9,212 nucleotides of DNA from contig DMRV01000244.1 of NCBI GenBank assembly GCA_003456455.1, forward strand, positions 1 to 9,212. The letters are read 5' to 3'. This document shows positions 1-7,756 of the stretch, one piece after another. A program made the position numbers and the translations under genes. The notes under the pieces are model-generated. The model made no database searches, was not told the DNA's origin, and worked only from the letters and a program-made list of their open reading frames with translations. Numbering within the stretch: the first letter of the stretch is position 1; every line of letters begins with the position of its first letter. Source of the DNA: Flavobacteriales bacterium (GTDB lineage: Bacteria > Bacteroidota > Bacteroidia > UBA10329).

Positions 1-90
1 TTTGAGCTTTTTAAAGGAGGTAGTAGATACAGTTCTTCGTCTGAAAACCCAATGCAGCGCGCTAAGCGAGCGGCTGAGAAAGGCAAGTAA
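1..90 (+). CDS. 3' end of an unidentified CDS
   Basis: The frame is open from the first base of the window to a TAA at 88-90, giving the last 29 residues of a protein. The tail is serine-rich (SRYSSSSENP) and ends in a basic, lysine/arginine-rich stretch (QRAKRAAEKGK). Its stop lies 6 bp before the next gene on the same strand, so it is probably the upstream member of the same transcription unit. I do not recognise the family: the visible part has no catalytic motif, and low-complexity basic tails occur on many nucleic-acid-binding and other proteins. It is called a gene end because of the tight spacing and the uninterrupted frame. Confidence 0.55.
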   Translation, partial: FELFKGGSRYSSSSENPMQRAKRAAEKGK

Positions 91-96
91 TTTCTG

Positions 97-540
97 ATGA
101 AAAAGCGCTTGCTGAATCATTGTATTCAGATTGCACACTCTAAGGCGAGTGCGTTAGAATCAGAGCTTGACGCAACGCGTGAATCAACAACTTCTGAGAG
201 CAAAAGTACTGCTGGAGATAAGCACGAAACAGGGCGTGCCATGATGCATTTGGAGCAGGAAAAGCTCCACAAGCAATTAGCGGAAGCTCAAACGATTGTG
301 GCAGAATTAGAGATGATTAAATTGGATCAGCCGTGCCAAACCGTTCAGAAAGGCGCATTGGTACAAACCAATCGAACCACGTTTTTCGTTGCTGTAGGTT
401 TGGGTAAAATCAGCGTTGACGGAAAGGACGTTTTTGTGATTTCCTCGCAATCGCCAATCGGCAAGCAGATGTTGGGGAAAAGCTCAGGTGAAAGCTTCAA
501 CATGAATGGAACGGAATATGTCATCACTTCGGTAGAATAG
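97..540 (+). CDS. GreA/GreB-like protein (short Gre-factor homologue)
   Basis: 147 aa with the two-part layout of Gre transcript-cleavage factors. Residues about 5-75 are charged and heptad-like, as expected for an antiparallel coiled coil. Residues about 83-147 resemble the GreA/GreB C-terminal FKBP-like domain, with the hallmark SPIGKQMLGK (119-128) and a final YVITSVE strand. Between the two predicted helices is G40-D41-K-H-E44, which matches the GDxxE tip of GreA, where two acidic residues hold the catalytic metal in the RNA polymerase secondary channel. Gre factors rescue backtracked polymerase; that role here is inference. Similar Bacteroidota proteins are, as I recall, often labelled '3-oxoacyl-ACP synthase', which nothing in this sequence supports. 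The ATG at 97 is 6 bp after the preceding stop. No Shine-Dalgarno is visible, as is usual in this phylum. It sits upstream of tex. Confidence 0.8.
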   Translation: MKKRLLNHCIQIAHSKASALESELDATRESTTSESKSTAGDKHETGRAMMHLEQEKLHKQLAEAQTIVAELEMIKLDQPCQTVQKGALVQTNRTTFFVAVGLGKISVDGKDVFVISSQSPIGKQMLGKSSGESFNMNGTEYVITSVE

Positions 541-1023
541 ATGAAAACAGCCATTCTTTCCATACTCATCGTCTTATTCTCGGCACATGAATTCCATCTG
601 TCGTTAACAGCGATTAAGCACAATGCGGAGAGCAAATCGCTCGAGGTGTCCGTCAAGTTGTTTACCGATGACCTTTTGATAGCGCTTGAGCAAGGAGGCG
701 CGCCTAAGATGGAACTTGGAACTGAGAACGAGCCGCCTGAAGCGAGTGAGTTGGTCGAAAGTTATCTCAAGGCACATTTCAAACTAACGGTAAATGGTAA
801 ACCAACCGATTTCGTTTACCTCGGAAAAGAAGCCGAATTGGATGCAACGTGGTGTTATGTGGAGGTAAAAGACGTGAAGAAAGTCAAGACGATTGAAGTC
901 CAGAATACATTGCTGCTAGAAGCCTTTGACGACCAAACCAACATGATTAACCTCAACATTGATGGCCGCAAGAAAAGCGGTCTGGCAAGAAAAGAAAGGA
1001 CGAAACTGAAGTTTGAGTTCTGA
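541..1023 (+). CDS. DUF6702-type exported protein, function unknown
   Basis: 160 aa. The N-terminus is a short signal peptide: K2, a hydrophobic core at about residues 4-13, and a plausible signal peptidase I site after FSA (13-15). The mature start HEFHLSLTAI followed by SKSLEVSVKLFTDDL matches the pattern I know from Bacteroidota DUF6702 proteins (HPFYVS..., then EVSV+IFTDDLE.AL). The rest is predicted beta-rich and charged with no catalytic motif. There is no lipobox cysteine, so it is probably periplasmic rather than a lipoprotein. The ATG follows directly on the TAG of the Gre-like gene, which suggests coupled translation, and tex begins 24 bp after its stop. The gene's role is unknown, and the cluster gives no biochemical hint beyond co-transcription. 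Confidence 0.7.
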   Translation: MKTAILSILIVLFSAHEFHLSLTAIKHNAESKSLEVSVKLFTDDLLIALEQGGAPKMELGTENEPPEASELVESYLKAHFKLTVNGKPTDFVYLGKEAELDATWCYVEVKDVKKVKTIEVQNTLLLEAFDDQTNMINLNIDGRKKSGLARKERTKLKFEF

Positions 1024-1047
1024 ACAAACCATTGTTTACTTCGCAGT

Positions 1048-3168
1048 ATGCAAAACAAGATTGCCGCAGAGGTTGGTTGTAAACCAGAACAGGTTAGAAG
1101 CACGCTTAGTTTGATGGAGGGTGGTGCTACCGTTCCGTTTATTTCTAGATATAGGAAAGAAGCAACGGGAGGCTTGGATGAAGTTAAAATTGCCAACATC
1201 AAAGACTTATTTGAGCGTTATACCGAGCTAGAAAAAAGACGCGAGACCATTTTAGCATCGCTTAAAGAACAGGACCTTCTATCACCCGAATTGAAAAAGA
1301 AGGTTGAGGAAGCCTCCACTTCTCAGGAACTGGAAGATTTGTATTTGCCTTATCGGCCGAAGCGAAAAACGCGTGCCACAAAAGCCAAAGAGCTTGGGCT
1401 AGAACCATTGGCCAAAATTCTGATGGCACAAAATGAACGTTTTCCAGAACAAGCAGCCCAGCGATTTGTGAAGGGCGATGTTGCCTCGGTTGAAGACGCC
1501 TTGCAAGGAGCTAAAGATATTATATCCGAATGGATGAGTGAGAATGCCGCATTGCGCGCTCGTTTACGTCAGGTCTTTCATCGCGAAGCCATGATTTCAT
1601 CAAAAATGGTGAAAGGAAAAGAAGAATCAGGTGAGAAGTTTCGTGATTATTTTGAGTACGAAGAACAGATAAAGCGAATTCCATCGCATCGGTTTTTGGC
1701 CATTATGCGTGGGGAGAAGGAGGGTTTTCTCAGGGTTGGAATTGCTCCAACCGAAGAATCAGCGCTTCAATTGCTCAATCGCTTTTTTGTTAAAGGCGAA
1801 ACAGGTAGTTCTGATGAAGTGATTTTGGCCGCAAAAGACGCTTACAAAAGACTTTTGCAGCCGTCTCTTGAAACTGAAATGCGCAAGCTTTTAAAAGAAC
1901 AGTCAGACGCTAAAGCGATAAGTGTTTTTGCAGAGAACTTGCGTCAATTGTTGATGCTTCCGCCTTTGGGAGAAAAACGGGTTTTAGCCCTGGATCCAGG
2001 ATATAAATCAGGGTGCAAAGTGGTTTGTTTAAGCGCACAAGGCGATTTGTTGCATAATGAAAACATCTATCCACATCCTCCGCGTAACGAGCGAAAGCAA
2101 GCCATGAAAAAGCTTTCTACGCTTGTTGAGCAATATGAAATTCAAGCCATTGCAATAGGAAACGGAACCGCTAGCCGAGAAACAGAAGCATTGGTAAAAG
2201 GCATTCATTACGATAGAAAAGTGCAGGTTTTTGTGGTGAACGAGGCTGGCGCATCAATCTATTCGGCCAGTAAAGTGGCGAGAGAAGAGTTTCCGCAGTA
2301 TGATGTAACGGTGCGAGGGTCTGTGAGTATAGGACGAAGGTTGATAGACCCGTTGGCTGAGTTGGTGAAGATTGATCCAGCGGCTATTGGTGTGGGGCAA
2401 TACCAGCACGATGTGGATCAAAAGCAATTGATGGCATCGTTGGAAAGGGTAACAGAAAGCTGTGTGAATCAGGTAGGCGTAAACCTAAACACTGCCAGTA
2501 AATTCTTGCTTAATCACGTTTCTGGTCTAGGTCCTCAATTGGCGGAAAACATCATCGAGACGCGTGCAGTAAATGGACCTTTCGCTTCAAGAGAAGAGTT
2601 GAAAAAAGTGCCGCGTTTAGGTGCAAAAGCGTTTGAGCAAGCGGCTGGTTTCTTGCGTATTCCTAATGGGAAAGATGCGTTGGATAACTCTGCTGTTCAT
2701 CCAGAGCGCTATTCGCTGGTAAAGCGCATGGCTAAAGACCTGAAGGTTTCCGTGGCTGATTTGCTCGGAAATGAGGAGTTGGCTAATTCAATTGAACTTA
2801 ATAAGTATGTGAGTGAAGAGGTTGGTTTACCTACGCTGAAGGATATTAAGGAAGAGTTATTGAAACCTGGCCGTGACCCAAGGCGAATCATTAAACTGTT
2901 TGAGTTTGATGCAAATATAAAATCTATCCAAGATCTAATTCCAGGAATGGAATTACCCGGAATTGTGACCAACATTACGGCTTTTGGGGCATTTGTAGAT
3001 GTTGGAGTGAAGCAAGACGGATTGGTACACATTTCGCAATTGGCAGACCGATTTATCAAAGAACCAACCGATGTTGTTTCGGTAAATCAGCATGTAAAAG
3101 TGAAAGTTCTGGAGGTTGATGCCGCTAGAAAACGTATCGCGTTAAGCATGAAAGGTCTTAACGAATAA
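1048..3168 (+). CDS. tex: RNA-binding transcription accessory protein Tex
   Basis: 706 aa, a normal length for Tex. Order of domains: the helical N-terminal Tex region with the family signature VPFISRYRKEATGGLDEV (about 29-46) and DLYLPYRPKRKTR (about 97-109); a YqgF/RNase H-like fold with ALDPGYKSG (314-322), IGNGTASRETE (370-380) and NEAGASIYSAS; the SIGRRLIDPLAELVKIDP block and GVGQYQHDVDQKQL; helix-hairpin-helix repeats with VSGLGPQLAENI and VPRLGAKAF (about 475-540); and a C-terminal S1 RNA-binding domain (about 632-703, with ITAFGAFVDVG and GLVHISQLAD). Tex is a conserved cytoplasmic nucleic-acid-binding protein, related to eukaryotic Spt6, that affects transcription and RNA handling. 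Whether its YqgF domain is catalytic is not settled. The in-frame TGA at 1021 and the lack of earlier start codons fix the ATG at 1048. Confidence 0.97.
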   Translation: MQNKIAAEVGCKPEQVRSTLSLMEGGATVPFISRYRKEATGGLDEVKIANIKDLFERYTELEKRRETILASLKEQDLLSPELKKKVEEASTSQELEDLYLPYRPKRKTRATKAKELGLEPLAKILMAQNERFPEQAAQRFVKGDVASVEDALQGAKDIISEWMSENAALRARLRQVFHREAMISSKMVKGKEESGEKFRDYFEYEEQIKRIPSHRFLAIMRGEKEGFLRVGIAPTEESALQLLNRFFVKGETGSSDEVILAAKDAYKRLLQPSLETEMRKLLKEQSDAKAISVFAENLRQLLMLPPLGEKRVLALDPGYKSGCKVVCLSAQGDLLHNENIYPHPPRNERKQAMKKLSTLVEQYEIQAIAIGNGTASRETEALVKGIHYDRKVQVFVVNEAGASIYSASKVAREEFPQYDVTVRGSVSIGRRLIDPLAELVKIDPAAIGVGQYQHDVDQKQLMASLERVTESCVNQVGVNLNTASKFLLNHVSGLGPQLAENIIETRAVNGPFASREELKKVPRLGAKAFEQAAGFLRIPNGKDALDNSAVHPERYSLVKRMAKDLKVSVADLLGNEELANSIELNKYVSEEVGLPTLKDIKEELLKPGRDPRRIIKLFEFDANIKSIQDLIPGMELPGIVTNITAFGAFVDVGVKQDGLVHISQLADRFIKEPTDVVSVNQHVKVKVLEVDAARKRIALSMKGLNE

Positions 3169-3242
3169 GTTAAACTTCAACATTTGTATTCCGCTTTGTC
3201 GTTGAGTTGGTTTCAAGGTTAATTAGGAACAAAGCCGTTTTG

Positions 3243-3251
3243 TATCTTCGC
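3243..3251 (+). promoter_or_regulatory. Putative -7 element of the ileS promoter
   Basis: TATCTTCGC, preceded by TTTG, differs at one position from the Bacteroidota primary-sigma -7 consensus TAnnTTTGC. It lies in the only sizeable gap (102 bp) of the plus-strand cluster, just before ileS. Transcription would start around 3256-3258, leaving about 14 nt before the ATG at 3271. The -33 region is weak: only a TTA at 3219-3221 lies at the right distance. The call rests on motif match and position alone. Confidence 0.5.
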
Positions 3252-3270
3252 GCTCCGTTTGAAAACACCT

Positions 3271-6200
3271 ATGAGCAAGAAGTACAAGGAATACAAACAG
3301 CTTGATTTACCAGCTGTAGCAGATGAAATTTTAGAATTCTGGGAAAAGAATGACATTTTCCAGAAAAGTGTCGATACGCGAGAAGGCCAAGAACCGTTCG
3401 TTTTTTACGAAGGGCCTCCCTCTGCGAATGGAATGCCCGGCATTCACCACGTTATGGCGCGTACAATCAAGGATATTTTCTGCAGATACCGCACGCTCAA
3501 AGGTTACCAGGTAAAGCGTAAAGCTGGTTGGGACACGCACGGACTCCCAGTTGAGTTAGGCGTAGAGAAGGAGCTTGGAATTACCAAGGAAGACATCGGG
3601 AAAACCATTTCTATTGCGGAGTACAATGACGCCTGCCGAAAGGCTGTTATGAAGTACACGGACGTTTGGAACGACCTCACCCGAAAAATTGGGTATTGGG
3701 TTGATATGGAACATCCGTACGTGACGTACGAGAACAAATACATTGAATCTGTTTGGTGGCTGTTGAAGAACCTTTTCGACAAAGGTTTGCTGTACAAAGG
3801 TTACACTATTCAGCCTTATTCGCCAAAGGCGGGAACGGGATTAAGCTCTCATGAGTTGAACCAACCGGGAACGTATCGTGATGTAAAAGACACTACAGTT
3901 GTGGCGCAGTTTCGCGCAGAAAGTTTGGATGAGAAACTCGGAGGGAAAGTCTACTTCGTTGCTTGGACAACCACTCCATGGACTCTTCCTTCAAACACAG
4001 CTTTGGCTGTGGGCGAGAAGATTGATTACGTAGCGGTGAAATCGTTCAATCAGTACACATTTGAACCAACGGTTGTGGTTATGGCTAAAGCTTTGGTTGG
4101 AAAATGGTTCAAACCAGAGAATGCGGAGTTGTCTTTTGATGAGTACAACGCTGGCGACAAGAAAATCCCTTACCAAGTAGTTGCTGAGTTTAAAGGCGCT
4201 GAATTAGTTGGAACCAAGTACGAGCAACTGATGCCATACGCTCAGCCTGATGGCGAAGGATTCAAGGTAATTGCTGGAGATTTCGTTTCTACCGAAGATG
4301 GTACAGGAATCGTGCATATTGCGCCAACTTTTGGTGCGGATGATGCGCGGGTTGCCAAGATTGCTGGAATGGGAGCAATGCTTGTTGATGATGGCGAAGG
4401 AAACCAAGTTCCATTGGTTGATTTGCAGGGACGTTTCCGTCCAGAAGTGACCGATTTTGTTGGAGAATACGTGAAAGCCGAATATTACACGGAAGAAGAA
4501 ATTGCGGAGCAGACCAAGAAGCAGGGAAGAGATAACTATTTGTCTGTAGATGAGCGAATTGCCATCAAATTGAAAGAGGAAAACAAGGCTTTCCGAGTAG
4601 AGAAATACGAGCACAGCTATCCACATTGCTGGAGAACAGATAAACCGATTCTTTACTATCCGTTGGATTCGTGGTTTGTCCGCACCACAGACGCTAAAGA
4701 CCGCTTGATTGAACTCAACAAAACCATCAATTGGAAACCAGAAAGCACAGGAACAGGTCGTTTCGGAAACTGGTTAGAAAACCTTCAAGATTGGAACCTT
4801 TCGCGTTCTCGTTTTTGGGGAATTCCGCTGCCAATTTGGTCAACGGAGGATAAAGTCGAACGCAAGTGCATTGGCTCGGCAGAAGAGCTGAAAGCAGAGT
4901 GCGAAAAGGCCGTTGCTGCTGGTTTGATGGATAAAAATCCACTGACCGATTTCATACCAGGAAACATGGATAAATCGAACTACGATGTGTTCGATTTGCA
5001 CCGTCCGTATATGGATGATGTGGTACTGGTGTCTGAAAGCGGAAAGCCGATGCAGCGCGAAGCAGATTTGATTGACGTTTGGTTTGATTCAGGCGCCATG
5101 CCGTACGCTCAATTGCACTATCCGTTTGAGAACAAAGAACTGATAGACGAAAAGAGTTATTTCCCTGCCGATTTTATCGCGGAAGGCGTGGATCAAACTC
5201 GCGGTTGGTTCTTCACACTTCACGCCATCGGAACGATGTGTTTCGACTCTGTAGCGTACAAGAATGTGGTTTCAAACGGTCTTGTGCTGGACAAGCAAGG
5301 ACAGAAAATGTCCAAGCGTCTTGGCAATGCTGTAGATGCGTTTGATACCATCAAAAAGTACGGGCCAGATGCCACACGTTGGTACATGACCACCAACGCT
5401 GAGCCTTGGGATAACCTCAAATTTGATATTGAAGGAATCGGGGAGGTTCAGCGCAAGTTCTTCGGAACGCTGTACAATACTTACGGGTTTTATGCGCTTT
5501 ACGCGAATATTGACGGTTACGATTTCAGCGAGAACGAGATTCCTTTGGATCAACGTCCGGAAATTGACCGTTGGGTGATGTCTAAACTCAACTCGCTTAT
5601 TGCGGAGGTTGATGAGCATTACATGGAGTTTGAGCCGAAAAAGGCTGGTCGTGCCATTCAAGAATTTGTGAATGAAAACCTGAGTAATTGGTACGTTCGT
5701 TTATGCCGAAGACGATTCTGGAAAGGAGAGCCTTCACCGGATAAATCAGCGGCTTATCAAACGCTTTATACGTGTTTGGAGACTGTTGCAAAACTGATGA
5801 GTCCGATTGCGCCATTCTATGCAGATAAGCTGTTTTTGGATTTGAATGCGGTAACAGGAAGAGATAAATCAGAATCGATTCATCTCTCTGAAATGCCTGT
5901 GGCAGATAAGAATGCTATTGACCTTGATTTGGAGGAGCGAATGGCGATTGCACAGAAGGCAACGTCTCTGATTTTAAGTATTCGAAAAAAGGAAAAGCAC
6001 CGTGTTCGTCAGCCTTTGGCTAAGGTTATGATTCCTATTCTTGATGAGAAATTTGAACGCCAGTTGAAGGCGGTTGAGAACCTCATTCTGTCCGAAGTAA
6101 ACGTGAAAGAATTGGAATATTTGAAGGAAACGGCTGGCGTGATTGAGAAAACCATCAAGGCAAACTTCAAAACGCTAGGGCCTAAATATGGCAAGCAGAT

Positions 6201-6678
6201 GAAGCAAATTGCTGGTGCGATTAGTCAACTAAACCAAGAACAAATCTCAGCTTTCGAATCCGCTGGAACATATGATTTGACTATAGACGGAGGAACAGTT
6301 AGCATTTCGCTAGAAGATGCTGAAATTGTTTCGAAAGACATTCCAGGCTGGGCAGTTGCATCCGAAGGAGGAATTACGGTAGCATTGGATTTAACCCTTA
6401 CTGAAGAGCTCGAAGAAGAAGGATTGGCCAGAGAGTTGGTAAATCGTATTCAGAATTTGAGAAAGGATAAAGGATTTGAGGTCACAGACCGCATAAACTT
6501 GTCCATTTTAGATCAAGCAAATATTAGCAAGGCGGTAACTAACAATCTTAAATATATTTGCGCTGAAACACTGGCTGAAAATTTAGAGCTCGTTTCAGTT
6601 TTAGATTCACCTGAATCAGTCGAAGTTGAACTGGTTGGTGACCTTAAAACACAGATAAATATTACTATATTGAATTAA
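3271..6678 (+). CDS. ileS: Isoleucyl-tRNA synthetase, type 2 (IleRS2-like)
   Basis: Cytoplasmic class Ia synthetase that charges tRNA-Ile with isoleucine. From the ATG at 3271 it has 1135 aa, much longer than type-1 bacterial IleRS (about 930 aa), and has the C-terminal extension of the eukaryote-like type 2. The Rossmann core contains EGPPSANGMPGIHH; the usual HxGH signature is here G57-I58-H59-H60. The CP1 editing domain shows the threonine-rich WTTTPWTLPSN (232-242) and GTGIVHIAP...GADD (344-358), so hydrolytic proofreading of mischarged valine looks intact. Further on are DVWFDSGAMP, GWFFTLHAIG and the KMSKR loop (679-683), then the anticodon-binding region. A TTG at 3259 would add MKTP, but it lies almost at the predicted transcription start; the ATG gives the family-typical start MSKKYKEYKQLDLP. 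The dksA-like gene follows after 11 bp. Confidence 0.97.
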   Translation: MSKKYKEYKQLDLPAVADEILEFWEKNDIFQKSVDTREGQEPFVFYEGPPSANGMPGIHHVMARTIKDIFCRYRTLKGYQVKRKAGWDTHGLPVELGVEKELGITKEDIGKTISIAEYNDACRKAVMKYTDVWNDLTRKIGYWVDMEHPYVTYENKYIESVWWLLKNLFDKGLLYKGYTIQPYSPKAGTGLSSHELNQPGTYRDVKDTTVVAQFRAESLDEKLGGKVYFVAWTTTPWTLPSNTALAVGEKIDYVAVKSFNQYTFEPTVVVMAKALVGKWFKPENAELSFDEYNAGDKKIPYQVVAEFKGAELVGTKYEQLMPYAQPDGEGFKVIAGDFVSTEDGTGIVHIAPTFGADDARVAKIAGMGAMLVDDGEGNQVPLVDLQGRFRPEVTDFVGEYVKAEYYTEEEIAEQTKKQGRDNYLSVDERIAIKLKEENKAFRVEKYEHSYPHCWRTDKPILYYPLDSWFVRTTDAKDRLIELNKTINWKPESTGTGRFGNWLENLQDWNLSRSRFWGIPLPIWSTEDKVERKCIGSAEELKAECEKAVAAGLMDKNPLTDFIPGNMDKSNYDVFDLHRPYMDDVVLVSESGKPMQREADLIDVWFDSGAMPYAQLHYPFENKELIDEKSYFPADFIAEGVDQTRGWFFTLHAIGTMCFDSVAYKNVVSNGLVLDKQGQKMSKRLGNAVDAFDTIKKYGPDATRWYMTTNAEPWDNLKFDIEGIGEVQRKFFGTLYNTYGFYALYANIDGYDFSENEIPLDQRPEIDRWVMSKLNSLIAEVDEHYMEFEPKKAGRAIQEFVNENLSNWYVRLCRRRFWKGEPSPDKSAAYQTLYTCLETVAKLMSPIAPFYADKLFLDLNAVTGRDKSESIHLSEMPVADKNAIDLDLEERMAIAQKATSLILSIRKKEKHRVRQPLAKVMIPILDEKFERQLKAVENLILSEVNVKELEYLKETAGVIEKTIKANFKTLGPKYGKQMKQIAGAISQLNQEQISAFESAGTYDLTIDGGTVSISLEDAEIVSKDIPGWAVASEGGITVALDLTLTEELEEEGLARELVNRIQNLRKDKGFEVTDRINLSILDQANISKAVTNNLKYICAETLAENLELVSVLDSPESVEVELVGDLKTQINITILN

Positions 6679-6689
6679 ACATTATTACC

Positions 6690-7067
6690 ATGTCAGATAA
6701 GACGAAATATTCAAAGGACGAGCTAGACGAGTTTAAAGGGATTATTACGGAGAAGCTTGATACAGCAAAGGAGGACCTTCAACTCTTAGTAGATCAAATA
6801 TCTCATAAGGATGATCACGGAACAGAAGACACTGCACCAACATTCAAGTTGATGGATGAAGGTTCAGACGTGCTTTCTAAAGAAGAAATCAACCAATTGG
6901 CTGGACGTCAGCAGAAGTTCGTACAGAGCTTGGAAAATGCACTGATTCGTATTCAGAATGGCACTTATGGTATTTGCAGAGTGACAGGCAAGTTAATTCC
7001 AAAAGAGCGACTTCGAATTGTTCCTCATGCTACGCTAAGCATTGAGGCCAAGAATGCTCAAGGGTAA
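6690..7067 (+). CDS. DksA/TraR-family protein with degenerate zinc finger
   Basis: 125 aa. The N-terminal two-thirds (about 7-90) is helical and charged, as in the DksA/TraR coiled coil that enters the RNA polymerase secondary channel. The C-terminal block GTYGICRVTGKLIPKERLRI (91-110) followed by VPHATLSIEA is the DksA/TraR finger fold. Only the first cysteine (C96) of the C4 zinc site remains: the second is T99, and the last CxxC is S117-IE-A120. Zinc binding is therefore unlikely. By ungapped alignment from the finger, D56 falls where DksA has the second tip aspartate, while the first is not obviously kept. The family modulates initiation, often with ppGpp in Proteobacteria; the effect here is inference. 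It is 11 bp downstream of ileS, probably in one operon, with a terminator-like hairpin 26 bp after its stop. Confidence 0.88.
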   Translation: MSDKTKYSKDELDEFKGIITEKLDTAKEDLQLLVDQISHKDDHGTEDTAPTFKLMDEGSDVLSKEEINQLAGRQQKFVQSLENALIRIQNGTYGICRVTGKLIPKERLRIVPHATLSIEAKNAQG

Positions 7068-7093
7068 TTTTTTCACCAAACCAAAGAATAACT

Positions 7094-7123
7094 AGAGGCT
7101 GAAGTTTTGGCCTCTTTTGTTTT
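7094..7123 (+). terminator. Intrinsic-terminator-like hairpin between dksA-like gene and lspA
   Basis: A 6-bp perfect stem AGAGGC (7094-7099) / GCCTCT (7110-7115) encloses a 10-nt loop, and the T-rich tail TTTTGTTTT (7115-7123) follows directly. It lies 26 bp after the dksA-like stop and only 8 bp before the TTG start of lspA. It could end the ileS-dksA transcript, wholly or partly. No separate promoter for lspA is obvious downstream of it, so read-through is likely. Confidence 0.7.
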
Positions 7124-7131
7124 GAACTCAA

Positions 7132-7722
7132 TTGAAGAAAGCACTCGCAATCATATTTGCCGTTCTGGCAATTGACCAAATTTCAAAAGTTTGGGTTAAA
7201 ACGACCATGACTCTTGGCCAAGAGCATCACATTGCTGATTGGTTTATTCTTCACTTTACTGAAAACGTGGGAATGGCTTTCGGCATGGAGTTCGGAGGTG
7301 AGATGGGGAAATTGGCGCTCAGCATTTTCCGGATTATTGCCGTGATGGCAATCGGTTGGTATTTGTTCAGCATCATAAAAAAAGGAGCTGAAAACATCGT
7401 GATTATATCCATTTCACTCGTGTTTGCTGGCGCGCTCGGAAATATCATTGACAGCACATTTTACGGCATCATTTTCAACGACAGTTACGGACATGTAGCG
7501 AACTTATTTCCCGAGGAAGGTGGTTACTCCTCCTTGCTCCACGGAAGAGTGGTTGACATGTTCTATTTCCCCTTAATTGAAGGGGTTTTTCCAGAGTGGC
7601 TGCCCATATGGGGCGGAAATCGCTTCCTGTTTTTCAACGCAATATTTAATGTTGCTGATTCGGCAATCACGATAGGAATGGCGCTAGTTATACTATTCCA
7701 AAAGAAGTTTCTTAAGGAATAA
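7132..7722 (+). CDS. lspA: Lipoprotein signal peptidase (signal peptidase II), TTG start
   Basis: 196 aa inner-membrane aspartyl protease that cleaves the signal peptide of diacylglyceryl-modified prolipoproteins. All hallmark blocks are visible: D15-QISK at the end of the first membrane helix, ENVGMAFG (44-51), GNIID (103-107), the catalytic dyad D142 (RVVDMFYF) and D176 (FNVADSAITIG), with further membrane helices at about 63-82, 88-106 and 166-188. It is longer than the 164-aa E. coli enzyme because of a loop at about 112-137 between GNIID and VVDM, common in Bacteroidota LspA. The start must be TTG at 7132: an in-frame TGA lies at 7123, no ATG precedes the conserved DQISK, and KKALAII is a family-typical N-terminus. 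A terminator-like hairpin ends 8 bp upstream, so expression may depend on read-through. Confidence 0.95.
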   Translation: MKKALAIIFAVLAIDQISKVWVKTTMTLGQEHHIADWFILHFTENVGMAFGMEFGGEMGKLALSIFRIIAVMAIGWYLFSIIKKGAENIVIISISLVFAGALGNIIDSTFYGIIFNDSYGHVANLFPEEGGYSSLLHGRVVDMFYFPLIEGVFPEWLPIWGGNRFLFFNAIFNVADSAITIGMALVILFQKKFLKE

Positions 7723-7756
7723 CTCTCAGAAGAGACTTAAATACGACTTGCTTCAG

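Noticed and set aside
1028..1041. TTGTTTACTTCGC just upstream of tex as a possible -7 element
   Set aside because: It misses the TAnnTTTG spacing by one base and lies so close to the ATG that the transcript would be nearly leaderless; the gene is more simply read from the upstream cluster.
3173..3208. Imperfect hairpin AACTTCAAC / GTTGAGTT after tex
   Set aside because: The stem has a bulge, the loop is about 19 nt, and no T-run follows, so it does not support a terminator call.
3259..3270. TTG at 3259 as the ileS start
   Set aside because: It would lie at about the predicted transcription start and adds residues not typical for the family; ATG at 3271 gives the expected N-terminus.
7723..7734. 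CTCT-CAGA-AGAG stem right after the lspA stop
   Set aside because: Only 4 bp with no T-tail; not enough for a terminator.
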